Counted from the first letter of the stretch, positions 1-8,630 are shown. The stretch: DNA of 41,539 nucleotides from an uncultured Lewinella sp. (GCA_938021455.1 CALIGP010000132.1:1-41539); one strand, 5' to 3'. Notes: generated by a model from the sequence alone, not told the origin. Numbers and translations: made by a program.

Positions 1-44
1 TGATAAAACCATACTTCTTTGACCTCTTCTTTATTTACTTTCAT
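1..44 (-). CDS. N-terminal fragment of an unknown gene running off the left edge
   Basis: An ATG at 44 on the minus strand opens a frame that stays open to the window edge, reading MKVNKEEVKEVWFY. The region upstream (45-120) is AT-rich, and its minus strand contains TATAAT-like sequence, which would fit a promoter. Only about 14 residues are visible, so neither family nor function can be given, and a chance open frame is possible. Confidence 0.35.
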   Translation of the reverse strand, partial: MKVNKEEVKEVWFY

Positions 45-381
45 GCTAAATGTTTTTTTTAAATTATACCCTATAAATGTGTGACACTATTTATGTGGAT
101 AAATTTGACAGAGATGTTTTTCAATAGTCTCCTTTTAAAAATCGTTGGATGGTCTACATCACAGCCTGCCCCGATCCTTCGGGGGGACTATTTTTAAGAG
201 GGAAATAACTTGTCCCGACGCTTTGATCGGGAGCGGAAAAAATCTTGTCAAAATGTCCAGATAAATAAGGTAACGTACTTATTAACAACAGTTAGACTTT
301 ACCTTAGCCAAAAGGTTTAATGAACAATTAAAATAAAGAAAAATAGGTAAAAATTAAAGGAAAGAAACGGCATACAACATT

Positions 382-426
382 GTGTAAAACGGTAATAGCG
401 GCTATGCTTCGCTATTGCGTTTACAC
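382..426. repeat. Imperfect hairpin in the 1-767 intergenic region
   Basis: GTGTAAAACGGTAATAGCG pairs with the complement CGCTATTGCGTTTACAC around a GCTATGCTT loop. It could be a transcription end for something to the left or an intergenic palindrome. Smaller hairpins at about 163-180 (CCCCGATCCTTCGGGG) and 212-231 (TCCCGA...TCGGGA) lie upstream. I see no gene in 45-767 apart from these and the miniature element at 463. Confidence 0.5.
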
Positions 427-462
427 GATTCCGCTTCCCAATCCACCCTACCATAAAGTTAG

Positions 463-694
463 GTGTGTATCACGAGATGCAAGGATTAAGGCCCCTCGAC
501 TACCATTTCGCTGCGCGGCTGGCTTCGCCGGTCCACTCCCTTCGGTCGGTCGATGTACGCTCGGGGACCTCCCACCTTGAGACCATTCGGTCCCCGAGCG
601 TAGTCGAATGGGTGTGGAGGGCGAAGCGATGCACTGAGCTTGCCGAAGTGTCGAGGGGTAAAATAGCTCAGCTGTGCATTTCGTGATACACACA
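463..694. mobile_element. Miniature inverted-repeat element A, 232 bp, with 8-bp target duplication
   Basis: The ends are inverted copies of GTGTGTATCACGA followed by (G/A)ATGCA. AAAGTTAG lies immediately outside both ends (455-462 and 695-702), a perfect 8-bp direct repeat as expected for a target-site duplication. There is no transposase frame inside, so any movement would have been in trans. The interior carries an inverted pair CGCTCGGGGACC / GGTCCCCGAGCG (about 550-606) and a copy of ACTGAGCTTGCCGAAGTG (about 633-650) that recurs near 40350. The right end lies about 30 bp upstream of the putative promoter of the alginate lyase gene. Confidence 0.8.
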
Positions 695-731
695 AAGTTA
701 GTAGAAGTGAAGCCTTAAATGATTTAATCAT

Positions 732-739
732 TAGCTTTG
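732..739 (+). promoter_or_regulatory. Candidate Bacteroidota promoter -7 box (TAGCTTTG)
   Basis: The sequence matches the TAnnTTTG box used by the primary sigma factor of Bacteroidota and lies 29 bp upstream of the alginate lyase ATG. No clear -33 TTTG partner is visible, so this is a candidate only. Confidence 0.4.
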
Positions 740-767
740 AGCAGTCTAGAAATCACAAAGTCGAAAA

Positions 768-1835
768 ATGCAATTCCCGAAAATTTTCTCTTTCCTGATC
801 CTTGCTCTGGCACTATCCCTAAGCAGTTGCTGGGACCAAGCGAAAAAAATTGCTGATAGTAGTCAGGCCAAAGAACCTGTTACTACCGCAACCAAGTATC
901 CCAGCGATGTCCTCCCTTTTATGGACGAATGGAAAATCTTACTGGGTGACGGCACCAACGTCAAAGACCTTGTTGACTACGCGGACGTGAATTTCTTTTA
1001 CGTGCAGCAGGAAGCAGGAACGGACTGGGTGGTGTATAAGACGCCCAACTCCGGGATAACTTCCCGTACGTCGAGTAATACCAGGTCAGAACTTGGGCAA
1101 AAGGAACATTGGGTGCCGGAGACGGGGGGTAAACTTACGGGTACGCTGAAAGTGATGCACGTGTCCACCAGCGGAGATGCCAGGGTTGCGGCTTCGTTTT
1201 CTGTGGTCGTCGGGCAAATTCATAGTGGCGAAGGGCATGAGAATGAGCCTTTGAAAATCTTCTACAAGAAATTTCCCGGTCATGACAAGGGGTCTTTATT
1301 CTGGAACTACGAGATTAATACCGAAGGAGACAATAAGGAGCGGTGGGACTTCTCTACGGCCATCTGGGGGCATGATATGTCGGTGGTAGGCACGGCGCCG
1401 GATTCGTACCCGGAAGAACCCGCGGATGGTATTGCGCTGGGCGAAGCGTTCAGCTATGAGGTTAATGTCTATGAAGGAATAATGTACCTAACCTTTGAGA
1501 GAGAAGGTCAGGAGCCAAAAACGTATACGAAGAACCTGATTGCTTCCGAATACGTAAACGCTTCCGACGTCCCTCAGCAGGTGCTCACCATGTTTGCTTC
1601 AACGGGGCAGGACGGGACGGAGCAACCGGGAGCCTACACCGGTGAGCTGAATTATTTTAAGCAAGGTGCTTATAACCAAACCAACGGAAAAGACCCCGAG
1701 AAAAACATGGTCTGGAGCACGGGCTCAGAAGTCTATGGTGGAGACATCCCTAAGCAGTACGCTAACGGTAGCTATACGGAGGTATGGTTCCGTGAGGCGA
1801 CGGTAGGAGCGGGGACGAAGCCGGCGGGAAAGTGA
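768..1835 (+). CDS. Alginate lyase family (PL7) lipoprotein
   Basis: A 355-residue protein with a lipoprotein signal (hydrophobic segment ending LSSC near residue 21), so it is probably anchored in the outer membrane or exported. The three conserved PL7 strands can be seen: RSELGQ at 106-111 (family consensus RSELR, with Gly in place of the last Arg), QIH at 150-152, and YFKQGAYNQ at 296-304. PL7 enzymes cleave alginate by beta-elimination using the Gln/His/Tyr/Arg set of these strands. In the family, QIH is usually linked with activity on guluronate-containing blocks; that is an inference here. The stop codon overlaps the start of the esterase gene by one base (TGATG), so the two are probably translated together. 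The lyase is not embedded in a larger alginate locus. Confidence 0.9.
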   Translation: MQFPKIFSFLILALALSLSSCWDQAKKIADSSQAKEPVTTATKYPSDVLPFMDEWKILLGDGTNVKDLVDYADVNFFYVQQEAGTDWVVYKTPNSGITSRTSSNTRSELGQKEHWVPETGGKLTGTLKVMHVSTSGDARVAASFSVVVGQIHSGEGHENEPLKIFYKKFPGHDKGSLFWNYEINTEGDNKERWDFSTAIWGHDMSVVGTAPDSYPEEPADGIALGEAFSYEVNVYEGIMYLTFEREGQEPKTYTKNLIASEYVNASDVPQQVLTMFASTGQDGTEQPGAYTGELNYFKQGAYNQTNGKDPEKNMVWSTGSEVYGGDIPKQYANGSYTEVWFREATVGAGTKPAGK

Positions 1836-2992
1836 TGAGATCTATTCTCTTACTCCTCCTACTCCGCGGTTCGATTGTTGTTTACGGCCAACGATTTATT
1901 ACCGATGAGTATCCTGTCTTAGACTCCCTTATCGGCGGAGTTTATGGCGAGGCAATTGACTATCAATCGAATAGTCAGGATTTACTATTTGATTTTTACG
2001 AGCCCGCTAATGATACTTTAGCAAAGCGGCCGCTTTTGATCTATATGCACGGTGGAGGGTTTACCTCGGGCTCCAGAACGTACCCCTCCGTCCAGATGCT
2101 GAGCCGAAGGATGGCGAGCAAAGGCTATGCGGTGGCGAACATTGACTACCGACTGGACCCTCGCTTCGAGCTCTACAACTCGAATACAGACAGAAGGGCC
2201 ATGACGGACGCGATGCACGATGCCAAGCAGGCTATTCGATACTTCAAGACAAATGCGAATACGTATAGAATTGATACTTCCCTTGTTTTCATCGGGGGAG
2301 AATCTGCTGGTGCCATGACGGCGATGATGGCTTCCTTTATTGATAAGCCCGCTGAAATGGAGAGCTACCCGATGGCGGAGCCGAATGACCCGGTTGGCAG
2401 TTCCGCCAACCTACAAGTCGGGAATGGAGTAAAAGGCACCCTATGCCTTTGTGGTTGGCTACTGGATACGCTAGCCATTGAACAGCCATCCGATCCTGCG
2501 ATCCTGTGGGCGCACGGAACGGACGATGATTTCATCCCCATTGAGCTGGCTTTTTCGGTGGTTCTGCGAGCTGTTCACGTTGGTCTTCCCATCCAAACGA
2601 AAGTATACGAAGGAGGTGTTCACTGTCCCTGGTACTTCGGTAACCCTAACTGGGAGACTTACCTCGACTCTACGGTTATGGAGATCACTAATTTTCTCTA
2701 TCCCTTGGTTAACGATGCGGTTGTCAGCACCGCAGAAGTTGGTCTTGGTACTGGCGTCTCTATCTACCCCAATCCTTTTGCATCGCGACTGCACATCGAC
2801 TTGCCGACGACGGGATTTAAAACCAGGTTGGCAGTATTCTCTGCTTTTGGCCGCCTTCTGCAGGAAACTTATTCTCGGCCAACGGAGAATAGTATCACCA
2901 TAGATTTAACGGGGGTGAGTCCCGGGGTCTATTTCGTGCTGCTGCAGAATGAATCTGGAAAGGCCGTGAGGAAGGTGGTAAAAGGGAGGTGA
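1835..2992 (+). CDS. Secreted alpha/beta-hydrolase (esterase) with T9SS sorting tail
   Basis: About 385 residues from the ATG at 1835; a GTG at 1832 is in frame but less likely. The N-terminus is a signal peptide ending near VYGQ. The hydrolase domain has the oxyanion-hole HGGG (72-75), the nucleophile motif GESAG (Ser157), and later acidic and His candidates in GTDDDF and GGVHCPW. This resembles carboxylesterases related to acetyl-xylan or feruloyl esterases. The last 80 residues, beginning IYPNPFASR, are a type-A T9SS sorting domain, implying transport across the outer membrane and cell-surface or external release. Translational coupling to the PL7 gene suggests it removes ester groups, perhaps acetyl groups on bacterial alginate, to help the lyase. 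The substrate is inference. Confidence 0.88.
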   Translation: MRSILLLLLLRGSIVVYGQRFITDEYPVLDSLIGGVYGEAIDYQSNSQDLLFDFYEPANDTLAKRPLLIYMHGGGFTSGSRTYPSVQMLSRRMASKGYAVANIDYRLDPRFELYNSNTDRRAMTDAMHDAKQAIRYFKTNANTYRIDTSLVFIGGESAGAMTAMMASFIDKPAEMESYPMAEPNDPVGSSANLQVGNGVKGTLCLCGWLLDTLAIEQPSDPAILWAHGTDDDFIPIELAFSVVLRAVHVGLPIQTKVYEGGVHCPWYFGNPNWETYLDSTVMEITNFLYPLVNDAVVSTAEVGLGTGVSIYPNPFASRLHIDLPTTGFKTRLAVFSAFGRLLQETYSRPTENSITIDLTGVSPGVYFVLLQNESGKAVRKVVKGR

Positions 2993-3026
2993 AAAAGATC
3001 GTTTGAGCTAGCCTACAACAAGGAAC

Positions 3027-3812
3027 ATGAGTAGAAAAAAACTAGTCTTTATTTCAGGCTTGCACCGGAGTGGAACGTCCGTTTTGCACAGAATTATTGG
3101 TTCGTCAAACCAGGTGTCTACATTTAGCAATACCGGTGTTCCTGAAGATGAGGGACAGCATCTGCAAAGTGTGTTTAAGGCCGCGAAGCATTTTGGAGGA
3201 GCGGGAAAATTTGCCTTTGATACTGGCGCAAGGCTGGATGAAAACAGTCCGTTGATTTCTCCAGAGAATAAAGAGAAACTACTAGGTGAATGGCGTGAAT
3301 ATTGGGAGGAGGACAAACCTGTTTGGCTGGAAAAATCGCCCCCCAATATTATAAGAATGCGCTTTCTACAAAAGCTTTTTCCAGAAGCCTACTTCGTAAC
3401 TATTGTTCGTCATCCAATTGCGGTTTCAATGGCTACACAAAAGTGGAGCCAAACATCTTTAGGTGAACTCATCAGGCATTGGATTGTGGCGCATGATATA
3501 TACAAAACGGATAGGCCTGAAATCAGGAACGAAATATTCTTTAGCTATGAGCAGATGGTCCGATCTCCCCAAAGCATCATAAAAGCGCTAGAGTCTTTTT
3601 TGGACATACAAATAGCGTATGGGGATGATCTTGTTAATCATAATGAGAAATATCTCCAGGAGTGGACGCAAGTTGAAGCCTGGCGATGGCTGAAAAATAG
3701 AGAGAGAAGGAATAGTGAGAAGAAGTATGAGGCTTCAGTCAATGGCTTCGGGTATAGTTTGGTTGATTTTGATAAATTCCCAGTACTGGAAGTGAGGAAA
3801 GCGAGCCAATAG
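3027..3812 (+). CDS. Sulfotransferase family protein
   Basis: A 261-residue protein. The 5'-phosphosulfate-binding loop SGLHRSGTSVL is at residues 10-20, directly after the first beta strand, and the 3'-phosphate-binding region TIVRHPIAVS follows from residue 125, as in PAPS-dependent sulfotransferases. There is no signal peptide, so it is cytoplasmic. The acceptor cannot be told from sequence; carbohydrate or small-molecule acceptors are both common in this broad family. It follows the esterase by 34 bp on the same strand, so it could be cotranscribed, but its base composition is richer in A and T than the two genes upstream, suggesting a separate history. Confidence 0.85.
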   Translation: MSRKKLVFISGLHRSGTSVLHRIIGSSNQVSTFSNTGVPEDEGQHLQSVFKAAKHFGGAGKFAFDTGARLDENSPLISPENKEKLLGEWREYWEEDKPVWLEKSPPNIIRMRFLQKLFPEAYFVTIVRHPIAVSMATQKWSQTSLGELIRHWIVAHDIYKTDRPEIRNEIFFSYEQMVRSPQSIIKALESFLDIQIAYGDDLVNHNEKYLQEWTQVEAWRWLKNRERRNSEKKYEASVNGFGYSLVDFDKFPVLEVRKASQ

Positions 3813-3816
3813 CTGT

Positions 3817-3960
3817 GTGCTAAAGGTGAAGCTTAATCCAATCATCATTGGGGAGGAAGTCCGGCTGTTCGGATCTTCACCGACTAAAGTAACCGACCAG
3901 CTGGTGGAGTGGGAATCCTTTGCGGATGTGCTGCGAATATTGACTTATGAAGTGAAGTAA
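3817..3960 (+). pseudogene. C-terminal remnant of a dihydrofolate-reductase-like (RibD C-domain) gene
   Basis: Forty-seven codons from 3817 to the TAA at 3958 read VLKVKLNPIIIGEEVRLFGS, then a segment ending ESFADVLRILTYEVK. The order LNPIIIGxGxxLFG, then a short linker, then a final strand SFxxGVxxLxYxVK is how proteins of the RibD C-terminal/DHFR-like family end. In frame, a stop at 3793-3795 cuts it off from anything upstream, and no ATG precedes it, so this is the tail of a gene whose first three quarters are gone. The junction coincides with the end of the sulfotransferase gene, so the deletion or insertion that brought that gene here may have removed the rest. Confidence 0.6.
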
Positions 3961-4031
3961 AGGCATAGGCTATTTGTCCTTTCTACGCAAAGAGAAAAGT
4001 CTACTAGAAAACCAGCCTTATGAAAATTTGA

Positions 4032-4463
4032 TTACACCAACTTCACGTCTAGTGCAATGGGCCCTTTGGGGCCTTTCCCTACCTCAAAAGTTACTTTGTC
4101 GTGTTCCTTGATGGGGCCAGAGAGATTATCTATGTGGACAAAATAACTTTCGCCCGAATCCTTCTCTTCAATAAAGCCGTAGCCTTTTTCGGTGTTGAAG
4201 AACTTGACGGCACCCGTCTTGGTAAACTTGGAGTCAGAAGACTTACCCGTTCTTCGTGTACTGATCTCGATGTCTTCGATTTCGGTCCTTTTACTGGGGT
4301 CGAAAGTTGGCTTCTCAGCGGTTAAGTTGCCGTCTTCGCCCACATACATGAACTCAAGCGGCTTAGTGTTGCTTGATTTCTTTTGCTCTCTTTTTTCCGC
4401 CTTATCTCTTTTTCTTTTCTGCCGTTTTTTCTCGCGTTCTTTTTTGTTAAAACTATCTGCCAT
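4032..4463 (-). CDS. Cold-shock-domain protein with basic N-terminal tail
   Basis: A 143-residue protein starting at the ATG at 4463; a TTG at 4469 is in frame but less likely. Residues about 1-35 are extremely rich in Lys, Arg and Glu (KKEREKKRQKRKRDKAEKRE), a middle region is polar and likely disordered, and the last 65 residues form a cold-shock fold with RNP1 KGYGFI and RNP2 YFVHI. This architecture is common in Bacteroidota. It should bind single-stranded RNA or DNA and act as an RNA chaperone in the cytoplasm. The upstream gap of several hundred bases leaves room for a long leader of the kind seen in cold-shock mRNAs, though I identified no specific element. Confidence 0.9.
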   Translation of the reverse strand: MADSFNKKEREKKRQKRKRDKAEKREQKKSSNTKPLEFMYVGEDGNLTAEKPTFDPSKRTEIEDIEISTRRTGKSSDSKFTKTGAVKFFNTEKGYGFIEEKDSGESYFVHIDNLSGPIKEHDKVTFEVGKGPKGPIALDVKLV

Positions 4464-4617
4464 TATCAATTTTGGTTTTTATTGGAGAATTCAAACAGTT
4501 ATAAAGCAAGGCTGGTTTAAAAATTTGTTGGAAAATCGCTTAAACTACCATCGGAAACAACTTTTGGACGCCGAAGGTAGGCAATTCCAGAGGAAGAATG
4601 GCCTTAGGGTGGCCCTG

Positions 4618-4794
4618 GTGTGTACACGAGATGCACAAACGAGCTGATTCTAACTATCCCAACTCCCTAACGAGCATTCAGTGGACAGCATTCAGGCTGC
4701 ATTGCCCTAGATGCTTAATGCTGAACACTGAACGCTGAAATTCTTGTCAATAAAGGTTCATCTGGTACCTGATTGTGCATTTGGTGATACACAC
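4618..4794. mobile_element. Decayed miniature inverted-repeat element B, related to A
   Basis: The left end is GTGTGTACACGAGATGCACA, and the right end is the inverse of GTGTGTATCACCAAATGCAC. Both match the terminal repeats of the element at 463-694, with one base deleted on the left and two changes on the right. The 177-bp interior differs from A and contains runs such as GCTGAACACTGAACGCTGAA. No target duplication is evident (TGGCCCTG against CTTTACAT), consistent with an old or rearranged copy. The rest of 4470-5005 shows no gene or other clear feature. Confidence 0.65.
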
Positions 4795-5005
4795 CTTTAC
4801 ATTTATGCCCAGCTACAATCTTTTAGGAAAGGCTATCTTTGATAATGGGTTAGAGATTTCAATACAGTAAGTCTTTTTTGGCTGTTTTGCTTTTACCGGT
4901 ACCGATCTTCTGACCAGAAATATCTCGGCCTGCTTAGCGCCGCGCATTTTTTGCCACTCTGCTTTGGGTATAGCTCTAACTTGGATAACACAATCTCTAC
5001 TACGA

Positions 5006-6595
5006 ATGAGAAGACTTCATTTTTTTATGCTTTTACTCACCTTTAACTGTGGAGGGGTATTACAAGCGCAATACAACTCAACGGACTTTTTAGAGGTTGG
5101 AGATTCTATCCTTTTGTCAACAACTGGTGCTGGCCTCTTGGACCTGGATATTGATACTGCCGGGACGGCTGTACTTTGGGACTTCAGCTCCCTTGAAGCC
5201 CAAAGTCAGACTCTGAACCGATTTAGTGCTGCTGAGTCTTTTGGTTACAGGTTTGCCTGGTGCCTTGAGAACAGACTGCTGTTTACTTGTAATGAAGATT
5301 TTGACAACCTTACGAATATGGGAGTATCCCGTACGGACACAATCACTATTGGTGGGTTTGGAACTCAAAATAGCGTAGATCACTATAAAAAAACATCGGA
5401 TGCTTTTGTGCTTACGATGACGGCATTTGAGGTCAATATTGGTTTGCCTTTACCTCTGATCAATGAATACGTTGAAAAAGACACGCTTTACCGCTTTCCG
5501 GTAGTTTTTGGCGACGAATATGAGACTACCAACCTGGTTTCAAACGATCTTACGGCTCTAGGGGTGCCCTTTAAGAATACGCGACGACAAATAAAGCAAC
5601 ACCGCGTGGATGGGCAGGGAACGTTGGTGACTCCCTTCGGTACTTATACGGATGTGGTGAGATTGAAAGTTAGCATTACGACTTACGATACTACTTTTCT
5701 TGACACACTGGTAACTCCTATCATTACAGAAACGGTTGAGTACAAATGGTTTTCTCCTCAATTAGGTTACCCTGTTTGTGAAGCTTTTGGAAATGTGCTG
5801 TTGGGGGATGAGCTCATCACCAGTATGCAATACATTGATTCAAGCAGGTGTATTGCGCCAAGGGCTTTGTTTGGCTACTTTCCGATATTTCCTGAAATCG
5901 ATTCAAGCAGCGGAGTGGCAGAAGTTAGTTTAATTAACCGGAGTGCCAACTCAAATTCATATGAGTGGGACTTTGGAAATGGTGCTGGCAGTATGGACCC
6001 TTCACCGGTTGCCACGTTTAATTGCGAAGGGCAAGCAATTATCTCATTAATCGCCGGGAATAGCTGTAACCTGGACCTTTTGGACACACTCCTTTTGCCC
6101 ATCTTTATTGGTGATGCATCGGGTGTAGTGCAAATAGATACTTCTTTGTTTTTTAGCGGAGATACCATTTTTACAAATGATATCGGTTTTGATGAAATTG
6201 CTTGGATTGACTGTGAAACAGATGAAGTTATGGATACGGGGAATAGCTTTTTTATCCCACCAGTAGAGGGCACATACCGGGCCGAGATCAAAAAGTTTAA
6301 TTGTACGAAAAGCTCCGCATGTGTTCAGGCAGAATTATCGACGAGCACGTATAACGGGGAAGCACACACCAGAGCGTATTCTGTTTATCCCAATCCTGTT
6401 TCTAATTCCTTTGAGGTAGTGCCCAAGGGAAATATAAAGTCATTGCAATTGATTGATTTTCAAGGAAGGGTAATCCAGCGTTATTCCAGGGGAGATGATC
6501 TTGCAATTCCGGCTGGCGTCCTGGCGGGTATCTACCTTTTGAGGATGGAAGAAAGCGATGGGAAGGTGTTTTATGTCAGGGTGATAAAGCACTAA
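5006..6595 (+). CDS. Secreted T9SS cargo protein with PKD-like domain
   Basis: About 529 residues from the ATG at 5006 (MRRLHFF); an in-frame ATG at 4964 would put 14 residues ahead of a normal signal peptide. The signal peptide ends near VLQAQ. A long N-terminal region of unknown function is followed by a PKD-like segment containing YEWDFGNG (near residue 315). The C-terminal 75 residues beginning YSVYPNPVSNS and ending in a GIYLLR strand are a type-A T9SS sorting domain. It is therefore exported and probably displayed on or released from the surface. I do not recognise an enzymatic domain; a surface, adhesive or matrix role is inference from the PKD domain only. Confidence 0.85.
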   Translation: MRRLHFFMLLLTFNCGGVLQAQYNSTDFLEVGDSILLSTTGAGLLDLDIDTAGTAVLWDFSSLEAQSQTLNRFSAAESFGYRFAWCLENRLLFTCNEDFDNLTNMGVSRTDTITIGGFGTQNSVDHYKKTSDAFVLTMTAFEVNIGLPLPLINEYVEKDTLYRFPVVFGDEYETTNLVSNDLTALGVPFKNTRRQIKQHRVDGQGTLVTPFGTYTDVVRLKVSITTYDTTFLDTLVTPIITETVEYKWFSPQLGYPVCEAFGNVLLGDELITSMQYIDSSRCIAPRALFGYFPIFPEIDSSSGVAEVSLINRSANSNSYEWDFGNGAGSMDPSPVATFNCEGQAIISLIAGNSCNLDLLDTLLLPIFIGDASGVVQIDTSLFFSGDTIFTNDIGFDEIAWIDCETDEVMDTGNSFFIPPVEGTYRAEIKKFNCTKSSACVQAELSTSTYNGEAHTRAYSVYPNPVSNSFEVVPKGNIKSLQLIDFQGRVIQRYSRGDDLAIPAGVLAGIYLLRMEESDGKVFYVRVIKH

Positions 6596-6651
6596 ACGCT
6601 AAAGATTACCGGAAGGATACGATGGTTCTATCACGGCTCTTTTAGCCCTCC

Positions 6652-6672
6652 TTTGCACCTGCGTTTGCGCCC
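6652..6672 (+). repeat. Copy of the dispersed TTGCACCTGCG repeat
   Basis: TTTGCACCTGCGTTTGCGCC lies between two T9SS cargo genes. It is one of ten copies of a TTGCACCTGCG(T)nnGCGCC sequence in this window. No coding gene is seen in 6596-6764. Confidence 0.6.
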
Positions 6673-6732
6673 AGATCCCGCACGCCGTTTTACTCGGTCA
6701 ACTAACGTCCAGATTGGATTCATTTTGCTCCG

Positions 6733-6740
6733 TACCTTTG
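6733..6740 (+). promoter_or_regulatory. Candidate promoter -7 box (TACCTTTG)
   Basis: Matches TAnnTTTG and lies 25 bp upstream of the ATG at 6765. A TTGG at about 6716 sits roughly 16 bp further upstream as a possible -33 element. Confidence 0.5.
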
Positions 6741-6764
6741 GCCTAACCCCTACGTTATAATATT

Positions 6765-8630
6765 ATGCGCTTAAAACCTTCTCGAATTATTGCGGGCTTT
6801 TGCCTGCTTCTTCTACCTATTTGGCTAACCGCTCAAGGCTGCACGGGTAACCTGGGAGAGAACATTTTTACGGAAGGTGACTTTGGTTCCGGAACGGCTA
6901 ACATCCTGACGGTGGATCCACTAATCGCTCCAGGCTTCATTTATCAGCGCAACCCGCCGCCAAATGACGGCTTTTATACCATCACTAATGATATGCGCCG
7001 TTGGGCCGGCACGTTCCCGACCTGGACGGCCTTTGCTGACAATAGTAGCGACCCAAATGGCTACATGATGGTGGTCAATGCCGCCTTTCAACCGGGGAAG
7101 TTCTACGAGCAAGTAGTAACGGGGCTGTGCGAGAACACAGAGTACCAATTCACGGCTGATGTACGTAACATCCTACGAAGAGGTACGAACGGCCTGACAC
7201 CAAATGTGTCCTTTTCTATTGATGACGTGACCCAGTTTACAACCGGCCCCGTACCGGAAAATGAAGTGTGGAACACCTATGGTTTTTCCTTTGCTACGGC
7301 GCCTGGACAAACGACAGTCACCCTCGCTTTGAGTAATAACGCCCCGGGCGGCTTTGGCAATGACCTGGCGATTGACAATATCAGCTTCCGAGCCTGCGGC
7401 CCGGAGGCCCGCATTGCCGGTGCCGAAAACATCAGTATCTGCGAAGACGGCGCCCCGACTACGCTGACGGCCACGATCAACGGGGATGAATACGACAGCC
7501 CGGCTTTTCAATGGCAGCAAAGTTTCGATGAAGGTATGACCTGGGACAACCTGCCCGGGGAGAACGCAATGACCTATGTGCTAGACAGCCGCGCCAGCGG
7601 TTTTTATTACTACCGCTACTTGCTGGCCAACGGACCGGTGAACCTGAGTAACTCCAAATGTCGGGTGGTCTCGAATGTGAAGGTTGTGTTCGTTGTACCG
7701 AAACGCTACGAGATTATTGACACTCTTTGCGCGGGGCTTTCTTTTGCCGTTGACCAAAGTGTGTACGATCGGACGGGCGTATTTGTAGACACCTTGCTTT
7801 CTTCTCTCGGCTGTGATAGCATTGTGACATTGCGCCTGGAGGTTGTGCCTGACCCTGGCTTGCTGGCTAGCTTCCGTATTCAGCCGCCCAGCTGCAGCGA
7901 CCGCTCTGATGGCGAAGCCCAATTACTGGGCGTAGCTAATGGCGTTGGGCCCTTCGCGCTAACTTTTTTAGATACGCTACAATCACCTTCGCGAGTATTT
8001 ACCGGCTTGGCCGAAGCAAGTTATCCTTTCCGGGTGGTTGATCGGTACGGCTGTGTAGATGAAGGGAGCATTAGTCTGGTGAGCCCCTTCCCTTTCACGG
8101 TTGATCTGGGGGATGACCAAACGGTTAAGTTGGGAGACCTGGCTCAGGTTCTGGTAATGACACAGGATACGGTAGCTAGCTATCAGTATATCCCGGACCC
8201 AGGCTTTGATTGTAGCCCAAACTGTGATGACTTTTCCTTTATTCCAGAAAACACCTTTACACTGCGGCTGGCTGCGGTGTCCGTAAACGGCTGTGAGGCG
8301 TCGGACTCCGTCCGTATCCGGGTTGTTAAAGAAAGAAAGGTCTACCTGCCAACGGCCTTCTCTCCGGACGGAGACGGAGTCAACGATCGTTTTACCATTT
8401 TTGGCGGTGTGCCAAACGTAACGGCGGTGCAACGGCTGGAAATTTTTGATCGTTGGGGAGGGAGTGTCTTCCTGCGAGAGAACCAGTTGCCCAACGACCC
8501 AGCCGGCGGCTGGGACGGACTGATAGACGGCGAGGCTGCTCCCGCCGGTGCTTACTACTTCACCGCAGAACTATTGTTCGTGGATGGAGAGACACTTCCT
8601 TATCGAGGGAGTTTGGTGTTGGTTAGGTAA
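6765..8630 (+). CDS. Secreted protein with gliding-motility-associated (type-B T9SS) C-terminal domain
   Basis: A 621-residue protein with an N-terminal signal peptide ending near LTAQG. Residues about 25-215 look like a jelly-roll, carbohydrate-binding-like domain ending LAIDNISFRACGP. An Ig-like region with paired cysteines follows, then a linker of further beta-rich modules with many Cys and Asp. The final 100 residues, from about 523 (VYLPTAFSPDGDGVNDRF through IFDRWG to GWDG and PAGAYYF), form the gliding-motility-associated domain that directs type-B T9SS cargo. It is probably attached to or released from the cell surface. No catalytic site is recognisable. The separate PorP/SprF gene at 31325 belongs to the family that supports export or attachment of such cargo. 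Confidence 0.88.
   Translation: MRLKPSRIIAGFCLLLLPIWLTAQGCTGNLGENIFTEGDFGSGTANILTVDPLIAPGFIYQRNPPPNDGFYTITNDMRRWAGTFPTWTAFADNSSDPNGYMMVVNAAFQPGKFYEQVVTGLCENTEYQFTADVRNILRRGTNGLTPNVSFSIDDVTQFTTGPVPENEVWNTYGFSFATAPGQTTVTLALSNNAPGGFGNDLAIDNISFRACGPEARIAGAENISICEDGAPTTLTATINGDEYDSPAFQWQQSFDEGMTWDNLPGENAMTYVLDSRASGFYYYRYLLANGPVNLSNSKCRVVSNVKVVFVVPKRYEIIDTLCAGLSFAVDQSVYDRTGVFVDTLLSSLGCDSIVTLRLEVVPDPGLLASFRIQPPSCSDRSDGEAQLLGVANGVGPFALTFLDTLQSPSRVFTGLAEASYPFRVVDRYGCVDEGSISLVSPFPFTVDLGDDQTVKLGDLAQVLVMTQDTVASYQYIPDPGFDCSPNCDDFSFIPENTFTLRLAAVSVNGCEASDSVRIRVVKERKVYLPTAFSPDGDGVNDRFTIFGGVPNVTAVQRLEIFDRWGGSVFLRENQLPNDPAGGWDGLIDGEAAPAGAYYFTAELLFVDGETLPYRGSLVLVR

Noticed and set aside
655..690. TAGCTCAGCTG, a sequence like a tRNA D-arm
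   Set aside because: No acceptor stem, anticodon arm or TTCGA T-arm follows at the right spacing; it is inside the miniature element.
3027..3812. Horizontal island including the sulfotransferase
   Set aside because: Base composition differs from the neighbours, but no integrase, att site or flanking repeat supports an island; noted only as a possibility.
6603..6746. A 47-codon open frame with a signal-peptide-like stretch ALLALLCTCVCAQ
   Set aside because: It has no start codon before the hydrophobic part and is explained by the TTGCACCTGCG repeat and chance; at most debris of a lost gene.
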